Made by a program: the position numbers and the translations under genes
Notes under the pieces: generated by a model
Seen by the model: the letters and a program-made list of their open reading frames with translations, nothing else
Told to the model about the DNA's origin: nothing
Databases searched by the model: none
Shown: positions 58,012 through 64,000 of the stretch, one piece after another
How the letters are laid out: each line of letters begins with the position of its first letter
How positions within the stretch are numbered: position 1 is the stretch's first letter
Origin: Thermomonas aquatica
GTDB lineage: Bacteria; Pseudomonadota; Gammaproteobacteria; Xanthomonadales; Xanthomonadaceae
Reading direction: 5' to 3'
DNA: 64,000 bases
Assembly: GCF_006337105.1 (NCBI RefSeq)
Contig: NZ_CP040871.1
Span: 2,312,501 to 2,376,500, forward strand

Positions 58012-59665
58012 CCTGTATGCGTGGTTGATCGAGGCGACCCTGGTCAGCAGTGCGGCGGCGCTTGCCGTGCTGGCGTTGCGCAAGCTGCTGCGCGCCGCGT
58101 TCGGCGCCGGGGCGTGCCATGCGGCATGGAGCGCGGTGCCCGTCGCCTTGCTTGCCACCTTGTTGCCCGCGGCCGAGGCGGATGCGCCAGCGGCGCCGCT
58201 TGCCGCGATCCGCGCGCCGATCCGGATGCTGGCCGCGGAAGCGCCACCCAGCACCATGCCGGACATCGCGGCGTGGACCTGCATCGCATGGTTGTGCGGC
58301 TGCGTGGCGTTCGCCGCGTTCCTGTGGTGGCAGCAGCGCCGCTTCGTGCGCGGGCTCGGCGACATTGCGGAGCGTGGCGATGGCTTGCTGCTGGCCGACG
58401 CGGTCGCGGGCCTGCCTGCGGCGGTCGGCGTCTGGAATGCGCGCATCGTGATGCCGGCCGATGCCATGTCGCGCTACGACACGGTCGAGCGCGGCCTGAT
58501 GCTGGCGCACGAGCGCGAGCACATCGCCCGCGGCGACCTGTTGGCGAATGCCTTCGTCGCGGTCTTGCGCTGCCTGTTCTGGTTCAACCCGCTCGTGCAT
58601 TTCGCCGCGCGCAGGTTCCGCCACGACCAGGAACTGGCCTGCGATGCCCGCGTGATCGCGCGTCATCCGCAGGCCCGCCGCGCCTACGGCGAGGCCATGC
58701 TCAAGACCCAGATGGCGACCGCGATGCTTCCGCTCGGCTGCCACTGGGGACAGTCCCATCCGCTCAAGGAGAGAATCGAAATGCTCAAGCGACCGCTTCC
58801 TTCGACCCTGCGCAGCGTCGCCGGGCGCGGCATGGTCATCGCGATCCTGCTGGCGTCCGGCTATGCCGCCTGGGCCGCGCAGCCGGATGTGCCCGTCGTG
58901 GTGCCGGCAGGCCAGGTCGCCGCCGACATGGTGCTGCGCGTCGACGATGGCAAACCGATGAACATGCGGCTGCTGACCCTGCCAGGGCGGCCGTTCTCGG
59001 TGCGCAGCGACGAAAGCGGCAAGCAAATGGCGATCGAAGGCACGGTGACGCGCGTGCAACATGACGGCCAGCCGGCGCTGGCGCTGGAGATGCGGATTGT
59101 CGAAGACGGCAAGCAGGTCGCGGCGCCGAAGGTCGTATTGCGCGATGGCAAGGCCGGCGCCGTCCAGATGGGCGAGGAAATCCGTGGCGAAGACGGGCGC
59201 ACGACGTTCAAGGGCATTCGCGTGGACATCACCCTGACCGATTCGGCGACGCAGCCGGTCGCAACCGCATCGCATTCGATGCCGCCGCCCGTCTACCCCG
59301 TCGATGTCCTGAAGCAGGGCGTGACCGGCAAGGTGGTGCTGATCGTCGATGTCGCGACGGATGGCAGCGTATCCGCGGCGAAGATCGATCGCTCGGCGGG
59401 CGATGCGCGTCTGGACGCGGCTGCACTCGACGCGGTGAAGCAATGGAAGTTCGAGCCCGCGATGAAGGATGGCAAGCCGGTACCGGGTCGGGTGCGCGTG
59501 CCGGTCGAGTTCGCCCTCGATGGCGACCACGCGGCGCCGGTGGAGGATGCCCGCGCCGTATTGACCAAGCAGGCGGCCGCGAATGGCTGGAGCAGTTACG
59601 ACAAGATGGTGCATTCGTTGAACGCGCGCTGGGAAAAGCCGGCGCCGCCTGCCGACGAATGCTGA
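57998..59665 (+). CDS. M56 (BlaR1-like) metallopeptidase with C-terminal TonB domain
   Basis: 555 aa from ATG 57998, GGAGG 8 nt upstream, overlapping the repressor gene. Three or four membrane helices (about 8-30, 42-60, 90-110, 280-297). Zinc site H171-ERE-H175 (LAHEREHIARGD) and E212 (DQELACDAR). After the last helix an exported segment (about 300-420) of unknown fold, then a TonB C-terminal domain (about 429-505, VYPVDVLKQGVTGKVVLIVDVATDG...AALDAVKQWKFEPAM). BlaR1 has a penicillin-binding sensor there; here TonB_C replaces it, so the signal sensed is unlikely to be a beta-lactam. Confidence 0.88.
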   Translation: MAIADLYAWLIEATLVSSAAALAVLALRKLLRAAFGAGACHAAWSAVPVALLATLLPAAEADAPAAPLAAIRAPIRMLAAEAPPSTMPDIAAWTCIAWLCGCVAFAAFLWWQQRRFVRGLGDIAERGDGLLLADAVAGLPAAVGVWNARIVMPADAMSRYDTVERGLMLAHEREHIARGDLLANAFVAVLRCLFWFNPLVHFAARRFRHDQELACDARVIARHPQARRAYGEAMLKTQMATAMLPLGCHWGQSHPLKERIEMLKRPLPSTLRSVAGRGMVIAILLASGYAAWAAQPDVPVVVPAGQVAADMVLRVDDGKPMNMRLLTLPGRPFSVRSDESGKQMAIEGTVTRVQHDGQPALALEMRIVEDGKQVAAPKVVLRDGKAGAVQMGEEIRGEDGRTTFKGIRVDITLTDSATQPVATASHSMPPPVYPVDVLKQGVTGKVVLIVDVATDGSVSAAKIDRSAGDARLDAAALDAVKQWKFEPAMKDGKPVPGRVRVPVEFALDGDHAAPVEDARAVLTKQAAANGWSSYDKMVHSLNARWEKPAPPADEC

Positions 59666-60171
59666 TGCCGGCGCGTTGGCGTTGGGGCGTCGCGATGCCG
59701 GCGGCATGCATCGCATTGGCCGGTTGCGCGTCGCCGACGCACCGGGTCGAGGCGCGCGAAGGCTATCTCGCCGACGGTGCGGTGAGCGCGGACATCGTGG
59801 ATCGGCCGGATAGCGCGCGCTACCAACCGATGGCGGGCAGTGTGTACCTCAATCCGCTACCGATCCGCGAGAACGCGCCTCCGCAATATCCGCCGGACCT
59901 GCTTGCGCGACGACTGCCGGAGGCGACCGTGGTGGTGCGCATCGTGGTGGATGAAACCGGCGCGGTGGCGCGCGCCGAGCTCGTCGACGGCAGCAGCGGG
60001 GAAGCGGCGTTCGCCGAGGCGGTGTTGTCGGCGGTCAGGGGCTGGACGTTCATTCCGCTGAAGCGCATCACCGGCGCTCGGGTCGAACGACTGCCGTTCA
60101 CGCAGGACTATCGCTTCACCTTCCGGCAGGTGAACGGACGCGCAGTCGTCGAATTCGGCGGTCGCGGCTGA
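59665..60171 (+). CDS. TonB-like C-terminal domain lipoprotein
   Basis: 168 aa from ATG 59665 (TGATG overlap); ATG 59659 is the alternative. Lipoprotein signal (CIALAGC). C-terminal part is a TonB_C domain: PPQYPPDLLARRLPEATVVVRIVVDETGAV, then AVLSAVRGWTFIPLKR. Its lipid anchor, in place of the TonB membrane helix that contacts ExbB/D, argues against a normal energy transducer. Likely partner or paralogue of the TonB domain in the upstream M56 protein. Confidence 0.82.
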   Translation: MPARWRWGVAMPAACIALAGCASPTHRVEAREGYLADGAVSADIVDRPDSARYQPMAGSVYLNPLPIRENAPPQYPPDLLARRLPEATVVVRIVVDETGAVARAELVDGSSGEAAFAEAVLSAVRGWTFIPLKRITGARVERLPFTQDYRFTFRQVNGRAVVEFGGRG

Positions 60172-60385
60172 ATCCGGCGATGGCACCTCAGGCGAAGACC
60201 GGCGTGCCCGACGCGATCAGCGGCACGATCGCCAACGCGTAGCGCAACCCGCGCACCGCAGCCACTTCAAGCCCAGCTGCGTGCGGTTACGCGCATGATG
60301 CGCGCGAGATGTGAGCCGCGCCTTCGAGCGCGATGCCTGGTCCGGCTTGCGTCGCACAACAGCGCCGCGACGAACGGAATCGGGC

Positions 60386-60799
60386 TTACGGCGATCTCGG
60401 CAGCAGGCGGGCGAATTGCGAGCCTGCCAGCATCGCGATGACGAAGGCAATCGCTTCGCCGCCGTGGCCCAGGTTCGCCAGCGCGGGGCCCGGGCAATAG
60501 CCGGCGATGCCCCAGCCGATGCCGAACAGCGCGCTGCCGGCCAGCAGGCGCGTGTCGATGCGCGCGGTCGCGGCGGCGGGCAAGGGATCGCCACAGGCGC
60601 AATCGCCGCGCTTGCGCGCCAATGCGAAGCCCGGCGTGGCGACCAGCAAGGCGCCCCCCATCACCAGCGCCAGCGACGGATCCCAGCGGCCGGCGACATC
60701 GAGGAAGTTCAGCACCTTGTCCGGGTTGGTCATGCCGGACACCGCAAGTCCCAGCCCGAACAACGCGCCCGCCAGCAGGGCGATGGCGATGCGCTTCAT
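60386..60799 (-). CDS. YeeE/YedE family membrane protein, second half (Pmp2-like)
   Basis: 137 aa, hydrophobic. Signature GIAGYCPGPALANLG with the conserved cysteine, and an internal CACG pair in a loop (GDCACGD). Such proteins move thiosulfate or other sulfur compounds through the inner membrane; TsuA-like proteins carry both halves in one chain. Its start overlaps the preceding YeeE gene by ATGA. From 60385 down to 60172 I see no whole gene. Confidence 0.9.
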   Translation of the reverse strand: MKRIAIALLAGALFGLGLAVSGMTNPDKVLNFLDVAGRWDPSLALVMGGALLVATPGFALARKRGDCACGDPLPAAATARIDTRLLAGSALFGIGWGIAGYCPGPALANLGHGGEAIAFVIAMLAGSQFARLLPRSP

Positions 60800-61221
60800 G
60801 GCAACACCGCCAGTGCATGGCGCAGCAGGAAGACGGTGCCGATGCCGCTGCCCATGAACGCCAGTACCGCCAGCAGCGAACGCTTCGACAGCCGTGCCAG
60901 GCCGCAGATGCCGTGCCCGCTGGTGCAGCCGTTGCCGAGCCGCGTGCCGAAACCGACCAGCACGCCGGCGAGCAGCAACCACCCCAGCGGGAAACCGCTG
61001 CGCGGTGCGATGCCGTTGCCGGCGAACCACAGGCCGGCGGCCGCGACCAGGCCCAGCAGGAACGCGATCCGCCAACCGCGCTCCGCGGGTTGCTCGATCG
61101 CGGCGTTGAGGATGCCGCTGATGCCGGCGATGCGGCCGATCCCGGCATACAGCAAGCTGGCGGCCAGGCCGATCAGCATGCCGCCCAGCAGCGCGGAGCC
61201 CGGCGTGAATTCGGTGGACAT
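60796..61221 (-). CDS. YeeE/YedE family membrane protein, first half (Pmp1-like)
   Basis: 141 aa, with four or so membrane helices and the conserved GNGCTSGHGICGLARLSKRS motif (cysteines that bind and pass persulfide/thiosulfate). Pairs with the next gene. Starts 2 nt from the stop of the MBL gene. Both belong to the sulfur-stress operon divergent from bigR. Confidence 0.9.
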   Translation of the reverse strand: MSTEFTPGSALLGGMLIGLAASLLYAGIGRIAGISGILNAAIEQPAERGWRIAFLLGLVAAAGLWFAGNGIAPRSGFPLGWLLLAGVLVGFGTRLGNGCTSGHGICGLARLSKRSLLAVLAFMGSGIGTVFLLRHALAVLP

Positions 61222-61223
61222 GG

Positions 61224-62090
61224 TCACAGCGTGTCCACCGGCAGCTTCAGGTAGCGCACGCCATTGCCTTCGGGCTCCGGCAGCGCGCCCGCGCGGATGT
61301 TCACCTGCACCGCCGGCAGGATCAGCGCCGGCATCGCCAGGGTGGCGTCGCGCGCTTCGCGCAGCTGCACGAAGGCGGCCTCGTCCACGCCGTCGCGCAC
61401 GTGGATGTTGCCGCGCTTCTGTTCGCCGATGCTGGTTTCGCAGGCGACCGCGCGGCCGCCCGGGCCGTAGTCGTGGCAGACGAACACGCGGGTGGCGTCG
61501 GGCAGTTGGTACATCCGCTGGATCGAGCGGTACAGCGTGGCGGCGTCCCCGCCGGGGAAATCGCAACGCGCGGTGCCGCCGTCGGGCATGAACAGGGAAT
61601 CGCCGACGAACAGCGCATCGCCGATGAGGTAGGCATTGCTGTCGCTGGTGTGGCCCGGCACGGCGATGACCCGCGCCGGCAGGTCGCCGATGGCGAAGGT
61701 TTCGTCGTCCGCGAACAAATGGTCGAACTGCGAACCGTCCACCGGGAAATGCTCGCCCAGGTTGAAGATCGGGCGGAAGGTCTTCTGCACGCTGCGGATG
61801 CCACCGCCGATGGCGAGCCGGGCCTGCGGCCAGTGCGTGGCCTTGAGCCAGTGCGCGGCGCTGAGGTGGTCGGCGTGCGCATGGGTCTCCAGCAGCCAGC
61901 GCGGCTGCAGGCCGTGCGCGGCGACGTAGTCGACCAGCGCCTGCGCGGAGGTGGTGGAGGTGCGCGCGGACTTGGCGTCGAAGTCGAGCACCGCGTCGAT
62001 GATCGCGGCGTCCGCCGCGCCGGCGGCGTGGACCACGTAGCTCCAGGTGTTGCTGTCGGCGTGGAAGAACGGCTGGACGATGGGCGTCAT
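61224..62090 (-). CDS. MBL-fold persulfide dioxygenase (Blh/ETHE1-like)
   Basis: 288 aa from ATG 62090 (62111 possible). Metal ligands: THAHADH motif (LLETHAHADHLSAAHW), His in AVPGHTSDSN, Asp in FVGDSLF, His in VFVCHDYGPGG. This pattern is of the ETHE1/Blh type, which oxidises glutathione persulfide to sulfite. Together with the YeeE pair and BigR it forms a hydrogen-sulfide detoxification locus as in Xylella and Agrobacterium. The phosphatase-like domain fused in Blh of those species is not present here; it is encoded separately at 62506. Confidence 0.9.
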   Translation of the reverse strand: MTPIVQPFFHADSNTWSYVVHAAGAADAAIIDAVLDFDAKSARTSTTSAQALVDYVAAHGLQPRWLLETHAHADHLSAAHWLKATHWPQARLAIGGGIRSVQKTFRPIFNLGEHFPVDGSQFDHLFADDETFAIGDLPARVIAVPGHTSDSNAYLIGDALFVGDSLFMPDGGTARCDFPGGDAATLYRSIQRMYQLPDATRVFVCHDYGPGGRAVACETSIGEQKRGNIHVRDGVDEAAFVQLREARDATLAMPALILPAVQVNIRAGALPEPEGNGVRYLKLPVDTL

Positions 62091-62121
62091 GGCGGCATTC
62101 CGGGGCGGCATCGAAATCAGG

Positions 62122-62140
62122 TTTTGCTAAATTAGCAAAA
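62122..62140. promoter_or_regulatory. BigR operator
   Basis: TTTTGCTAA (62122-62130) and TTAGCAAAA (62132-62140) form a perfect 9-bp inverted repeat with a single central base, AT-rich in a GC-rich genome, in the 59-bp divergent gap. A TAATAA -10-like box (62143-62148) follows on the plus strand. Confidence 0.82.
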
Positions 62141-62149
62141 TCTAATAAT

Positions 62150-62509
62150 ATGGCAAGCGTTCCCGCCCGCAAAGCCGAGATGCCCCGCACCGCCATCGCC
62201 CAAGCCCCCGACCTGGCCCGCATGCGCAGCCACGCGCAGGAGGCCGCCGGCCTGCTGCGTTCGGTCGGCAATCCGCAACGCCTGCTGATCCTGTGCGAAC
62301 TGGTGGGCGGCGAAGTGGGCGTCGGCACGCTGCTGCAGCGGATGGCGTTGTCGCAATCGGCGCTGTCGCAGCACCTGGCGCTGTTGCGCGAAGCCGGCCT
62401 GGTCACGGTGCGGCGCGAAGGCGTGCAGGCGTTCTATGCCCTCGCCGAAGGCCCGGTGCGGCCATTGATGCGCACCCTGCACGACATCTACTGCGGAGAC
62501 GCCCGATGA
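62150..62509 (+). CDS. bigR: ArsR-family persulfide sensor BigR/SqrR type
   Basis: 119 aa (109 from ATG 62180). ArsR winged helix: LLRSVGNPQRLLILCEL, LSQSALSQHLALLREAGLV, VRREGVQAFYAL. Two cysteines, C49 and C115, are 66 apart, the same spacing as C42/C108 of BigR, which form a disulfide or polysulfide bridge on oxidation by persulfide and release DNA. A leader between -10 box and ATG 62150 is almost absent, so 62180 may be the real start. ATGA overlap with the phosphatase-like gene. Confidence 0.9.
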   Translation: MASVPARKAEMPRTAIAQAPDLARMRSHAQEAAGLLRSVGNPQRLLILCELVGGEVGVGTLLQRMALSQSALSQHLALLREAGLVTVRREGVQAFYALAEGPVRPLMRTLHDIYCGDAR

Positions 62510-63042
62510 AGATGGAATTGCCGTTGTTGCTGCCGATCCTGCTGGCCTGCGCCGCCTGCGCCACGCCCGAACCCGCCGTAGTCCCGGAGACCGCCGCCAT
62601 GCACGACCTGCCCGTTCCGCAACTGCACGTGCCGCGCGCGGGGCTGGTCACCGGCGGCCAACCCGAGGCCGTGGCATGGACCGTGCTGGCGCGGCGCGGG
62701 GTCGCCACCGTCGTCAACCTGCGCCCGGCCGCGGAAATGGCGGGACGCGACGAAGCGGCGGAGGTGTCCGCGGCAGGCATGGCCTACCACGCGATCCCGG
62801 TGGATGGCGCGGCCGGCATCACCCTCGACAAGGCACGCGCGTTGCGCTCACTGCTGGCCGCGGCAAACGGCCCGGTGCTGGTCCATTGCGCCAGCGGCAA
62901 CCGGGTCGGGGCCTTGATCGCGCTGGGCGCGGCGGATGCCGGCGTGCCCGTCGACGAGGCGCTGGCGCTCGGGCGCGCCGCCGGGATGACCGGCGCCGAG
63001 GCGCGCGTGCGCGAACTGCTGGATGCGTCCGCGCAGCCCTGA
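62506..63042 (+). CDS. DSP/PTP-like phosphatase (DUF442-type) lipoprotein
   Basis: 178 aa. Lipoprotein signal (LLLPILLACAAC). The body resembles the beta-lactamase hydrolase-like phosphatase/rhodanese domain: GLVTGGQPEAVAWTVLARRGVATVVNLRPAAEM and the catalytic HCASGNR loop (CX5R with Cys and Arg). In Blh of relatives this domain precedes the MBL domain in one chain; here it is separate and exported. Activity could be persulfide transfer or phosphatase. Overlaps bigR (ATGA). Confidence 0.85.
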   Translation: MKMELPLLLPILLACAACATPEPAVVPETAAMHDLPVPQLHVPRAGLVTGGQPEAVAWTVLARRGVATVVNLRPAAEMAGRDEAAEVSAAGMAYHAIPVDGAAGITLDKARALRSLLAAANGPVLVHCASGNRVGALIALGAADAGVPVDEALALGRAAGMTGAEARVRELLDASAQP

Positions 63043-63921
63043 TCAGCCTTCGCCGATCGTCTGGTTCAGCAACTGCGCCAGCCGCCACGCCGCCTGGCGC
63101 ACGCGCTGTTCGGCCAGCGGGCGCATCGCATCCAGGTAGGCGTGATCCATCGCGTGGTTGTCTTCCGGCGGGTACAGGCCGCGCGCATCGATCAGCCGGC
63201 AGGATTCGCCGGCCCAGGCCAGCGGCATCACGTCGTACTTCGACGGCGCCGGGAACGACGGCCACGGCAGCTTGTCGAGGCGGTCGCTGTAGGCGCCCAG
63301 CTTCAGGCCGCGGCTGCCGAGGATGTAGTAGTCCCAGACCGAATGCAGGTTGGTGCCCATCACCCCGTCGACGTAGTACTTCTTCGCGTACTCCTCGGGT
63401 TGCATCGGCGTGCGCAGGCTGACCTGGAACTTGTTGCCGCCGCTGTCGGTGCGGTTGCCGGCGTGCATCGGCTGGTGCGCGTCGCCGACCAGGTGCACGA
63501 TGAACTTCAGCGCGTCGCGGCGTGCTTCCAGCGGCTGCTTGCGGTCGGCCAGGATCGCGCGCTGCGCTTCGATCGCGGCCACCACGCAGTTGCCGTCGGG
63601 GCAGTCGCGCGCGACGTCGAAGGCGCAGCCGCCGCCTTGCGCATTGATGTAATGCCAGCGCGAGGTCGCCTTGAAGCGTTCCGGGTCGTCGTTGCGCAGG
63701 TCGTCGGCCCAGGTCGCCACCCCGGCCAGGCTCGGATCCGGTTCCCCGGCCAGCAGGCGGGCGACTTCGGCCTGCGCGGCCGGGTCCAGGTGGCGCTGGG
63801 CCAGTTCGCCGACCATGCGGTGTCCCAAACCGGCCCATGCGCCGGCCGGGCCGGCAAGGGCCAGGGTGAGGAGCGCGGTGGACAGCAGGACGGCGAAGGG
63901 GTTGCGATGGACAGGACGCAT
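63043..63921 (-). CDS. S1/P1 nuclease family protein
   Basis: 292 aa from ATG 63921. Signal peptide cleaved before WAGLGHRMVGELAQRHL, so the mature N-terminal Trp is a zinc ligand, as in P1 nuclease. Further ligands: His in the HRMVG motif, Asp in ATWADDLR, His in RWHYIN, and HLVGDAHQPMH with following DSGGNKF; LHSVWDYYI. Trinuclear zinc enzyme for single-stranded nucleic acid or 3'-nucleotides in the periplasm or outside. Its stop abuts the stop of the phosphatase-like gene. Confidence 0.92.
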   Translation of the reverse strand: MRPVHRNPFAVLLSTALLTLALAGPAGAWAGLGHRMVGELAQRHLDPAAQAEVARLLAGEPDPSLAGVATWADDLRNDDPERFKATSRWHYINAQGGGCAFDVARDCPDGNCVVAAIEAQRAILADRKQPLEARRDALKFIVHLVGDAHQPMHAGNRTDSGGNKFQVSLRTPMQPEEYAKKYYVDGVMGTNLHSVWDYYILGSRGLKLGAYSDRLDKLPWPSFPAPSKYDVMPLAWAGESCRLIDARGLYPPEDNHAMDHAYLDAMRPLAEQRVRQAAWRLAQLLNQTIGEG

Positions 63922-63950
63922 GGGGCCGGGCAGGGAAGGGGACGAACCGC

Positions 63951-63956
63951 TAAAAT
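63951..63956 (+). promoter_or_regulatory. Possible -10 box for the gene starting at 63993
   Basis: TAAAAT 37 nt before the ATG. No good -35 partner found. Confidence 0.35.
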
Positions 63957-63992
63957 AGCGGACTTTCCCCACCCCCGTTTGACAGGATTCCC

Positions 63993-64000
63993 ATGGCGAT
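63993..64000 (+). CDS. Start of a gene running off the window
   Basis: ATGGCGAT after ACAGGATTCCC, a plausible ribosome site (AGGA), gives MetAla... Only eight bases are visible, so the product cannot be named. Confidence 0.4.

Noticed and set aside
60386-61221. YeeE gene broken by a frameshift
   Set aside because: Each half has its own start, ATGA overlap and full Pmp1/Pmp2 motif; the two-gene form is common.

Overview
The window is a 64 kb piece of a high-GC gammaproteobacterial chromosome. Gene content and order (16S-tRNA-Ala-tRNA-Ile-23S-5S operon, fau-6S RNA-zapA-ygfB-pepP, gmk-rpoZ-spoT-ridA...recG, mrcA/pilMNOPQ, the BigR sulfur locus) fit the Xanthomonadaceae/Lysobacteraceae (Lysobacter, Luteimonas or Thermomonas type). 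The genus cannot be fixed from sequence reading alone. Coding density is very high, many genes overlap by ATGA or TGATG, and I saw no insertion sequence, prophage, CRISPR array or integrase. It reads as core chromosome with a few accessory modules.

Layout. 1-3574: distal half of an rRNA operon (tRNA-Ala end, tRNA-Ile, 23S, 5S, two terminators, and a partial duplicate of the 5S 3' end). 3817-7501: a Y-family DNA polymerase, a secreted unknown, rpiA and an EVE protein. 7498-14462: fau, 6S RNA, zapA, a small ZapB-like coiled-coil protein, a GGDEF/EAL protein, ygfB, pepP, and a tail-to-tail M24 peptidase (pepQ). 14531-20068: a minus-strand run of rph, a VOC protein, rdgB, hemW, a DUF1631 protein and a PilZ protein. 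20148-24810: yicC, gmk, rpoZ, spoT, ridA. 24817-30880: an AraC regulator next to a three-gene set of beta-helix lipoprotein, di-haem cytochrome c and TonB-dependent receptor; it looks inserted before recG. 30975-35838: recG, nucleoside hydrolase, rpmE2, gltA. 36035-38749: two small secreted proteins and a two-component system. 38728-47101: an unknown gene, mrcA, and divergently pilMNOPQ (type IV pilus alignment complex and secretin). 47254-54052: a six-gene MoxR/DUF58/DUF4381/BatA/BatBC/BatD operon. 54103-57517: a dicarboxylate/amino acid symporter and transketolase. 57588-60171: a BlaI repressor, an M56 peptidase carrying a TonB C-terminal domain, and a TonB-like lipoprotein. 60386-63042: a persulfide-detoxification locus around BigR. 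63043-63921: an S1/P1 nuclease, then the start of one more gene.

Working together: the pil genes, PilZ protein and GGDEF/EAL protein suggest cyclic-di-GMP-linked twitching. mrcA and the Bat operon concern the cell envelope. The BlaI-M56 and BigR loci are self-contained stress circuits with visible operator dyads. The best candidate for an undescribed system is the AraC/beta-helix/di-haem cytochrome/TonB-receptor module, which looks like a regulated uptake-plus-periplasmic-redox unit of unknown substrate. Second is the BigR locus, where the phosphatase-like half of Blh is a separate exported lipoprotein divergent from the persulfide dioxygenase half.
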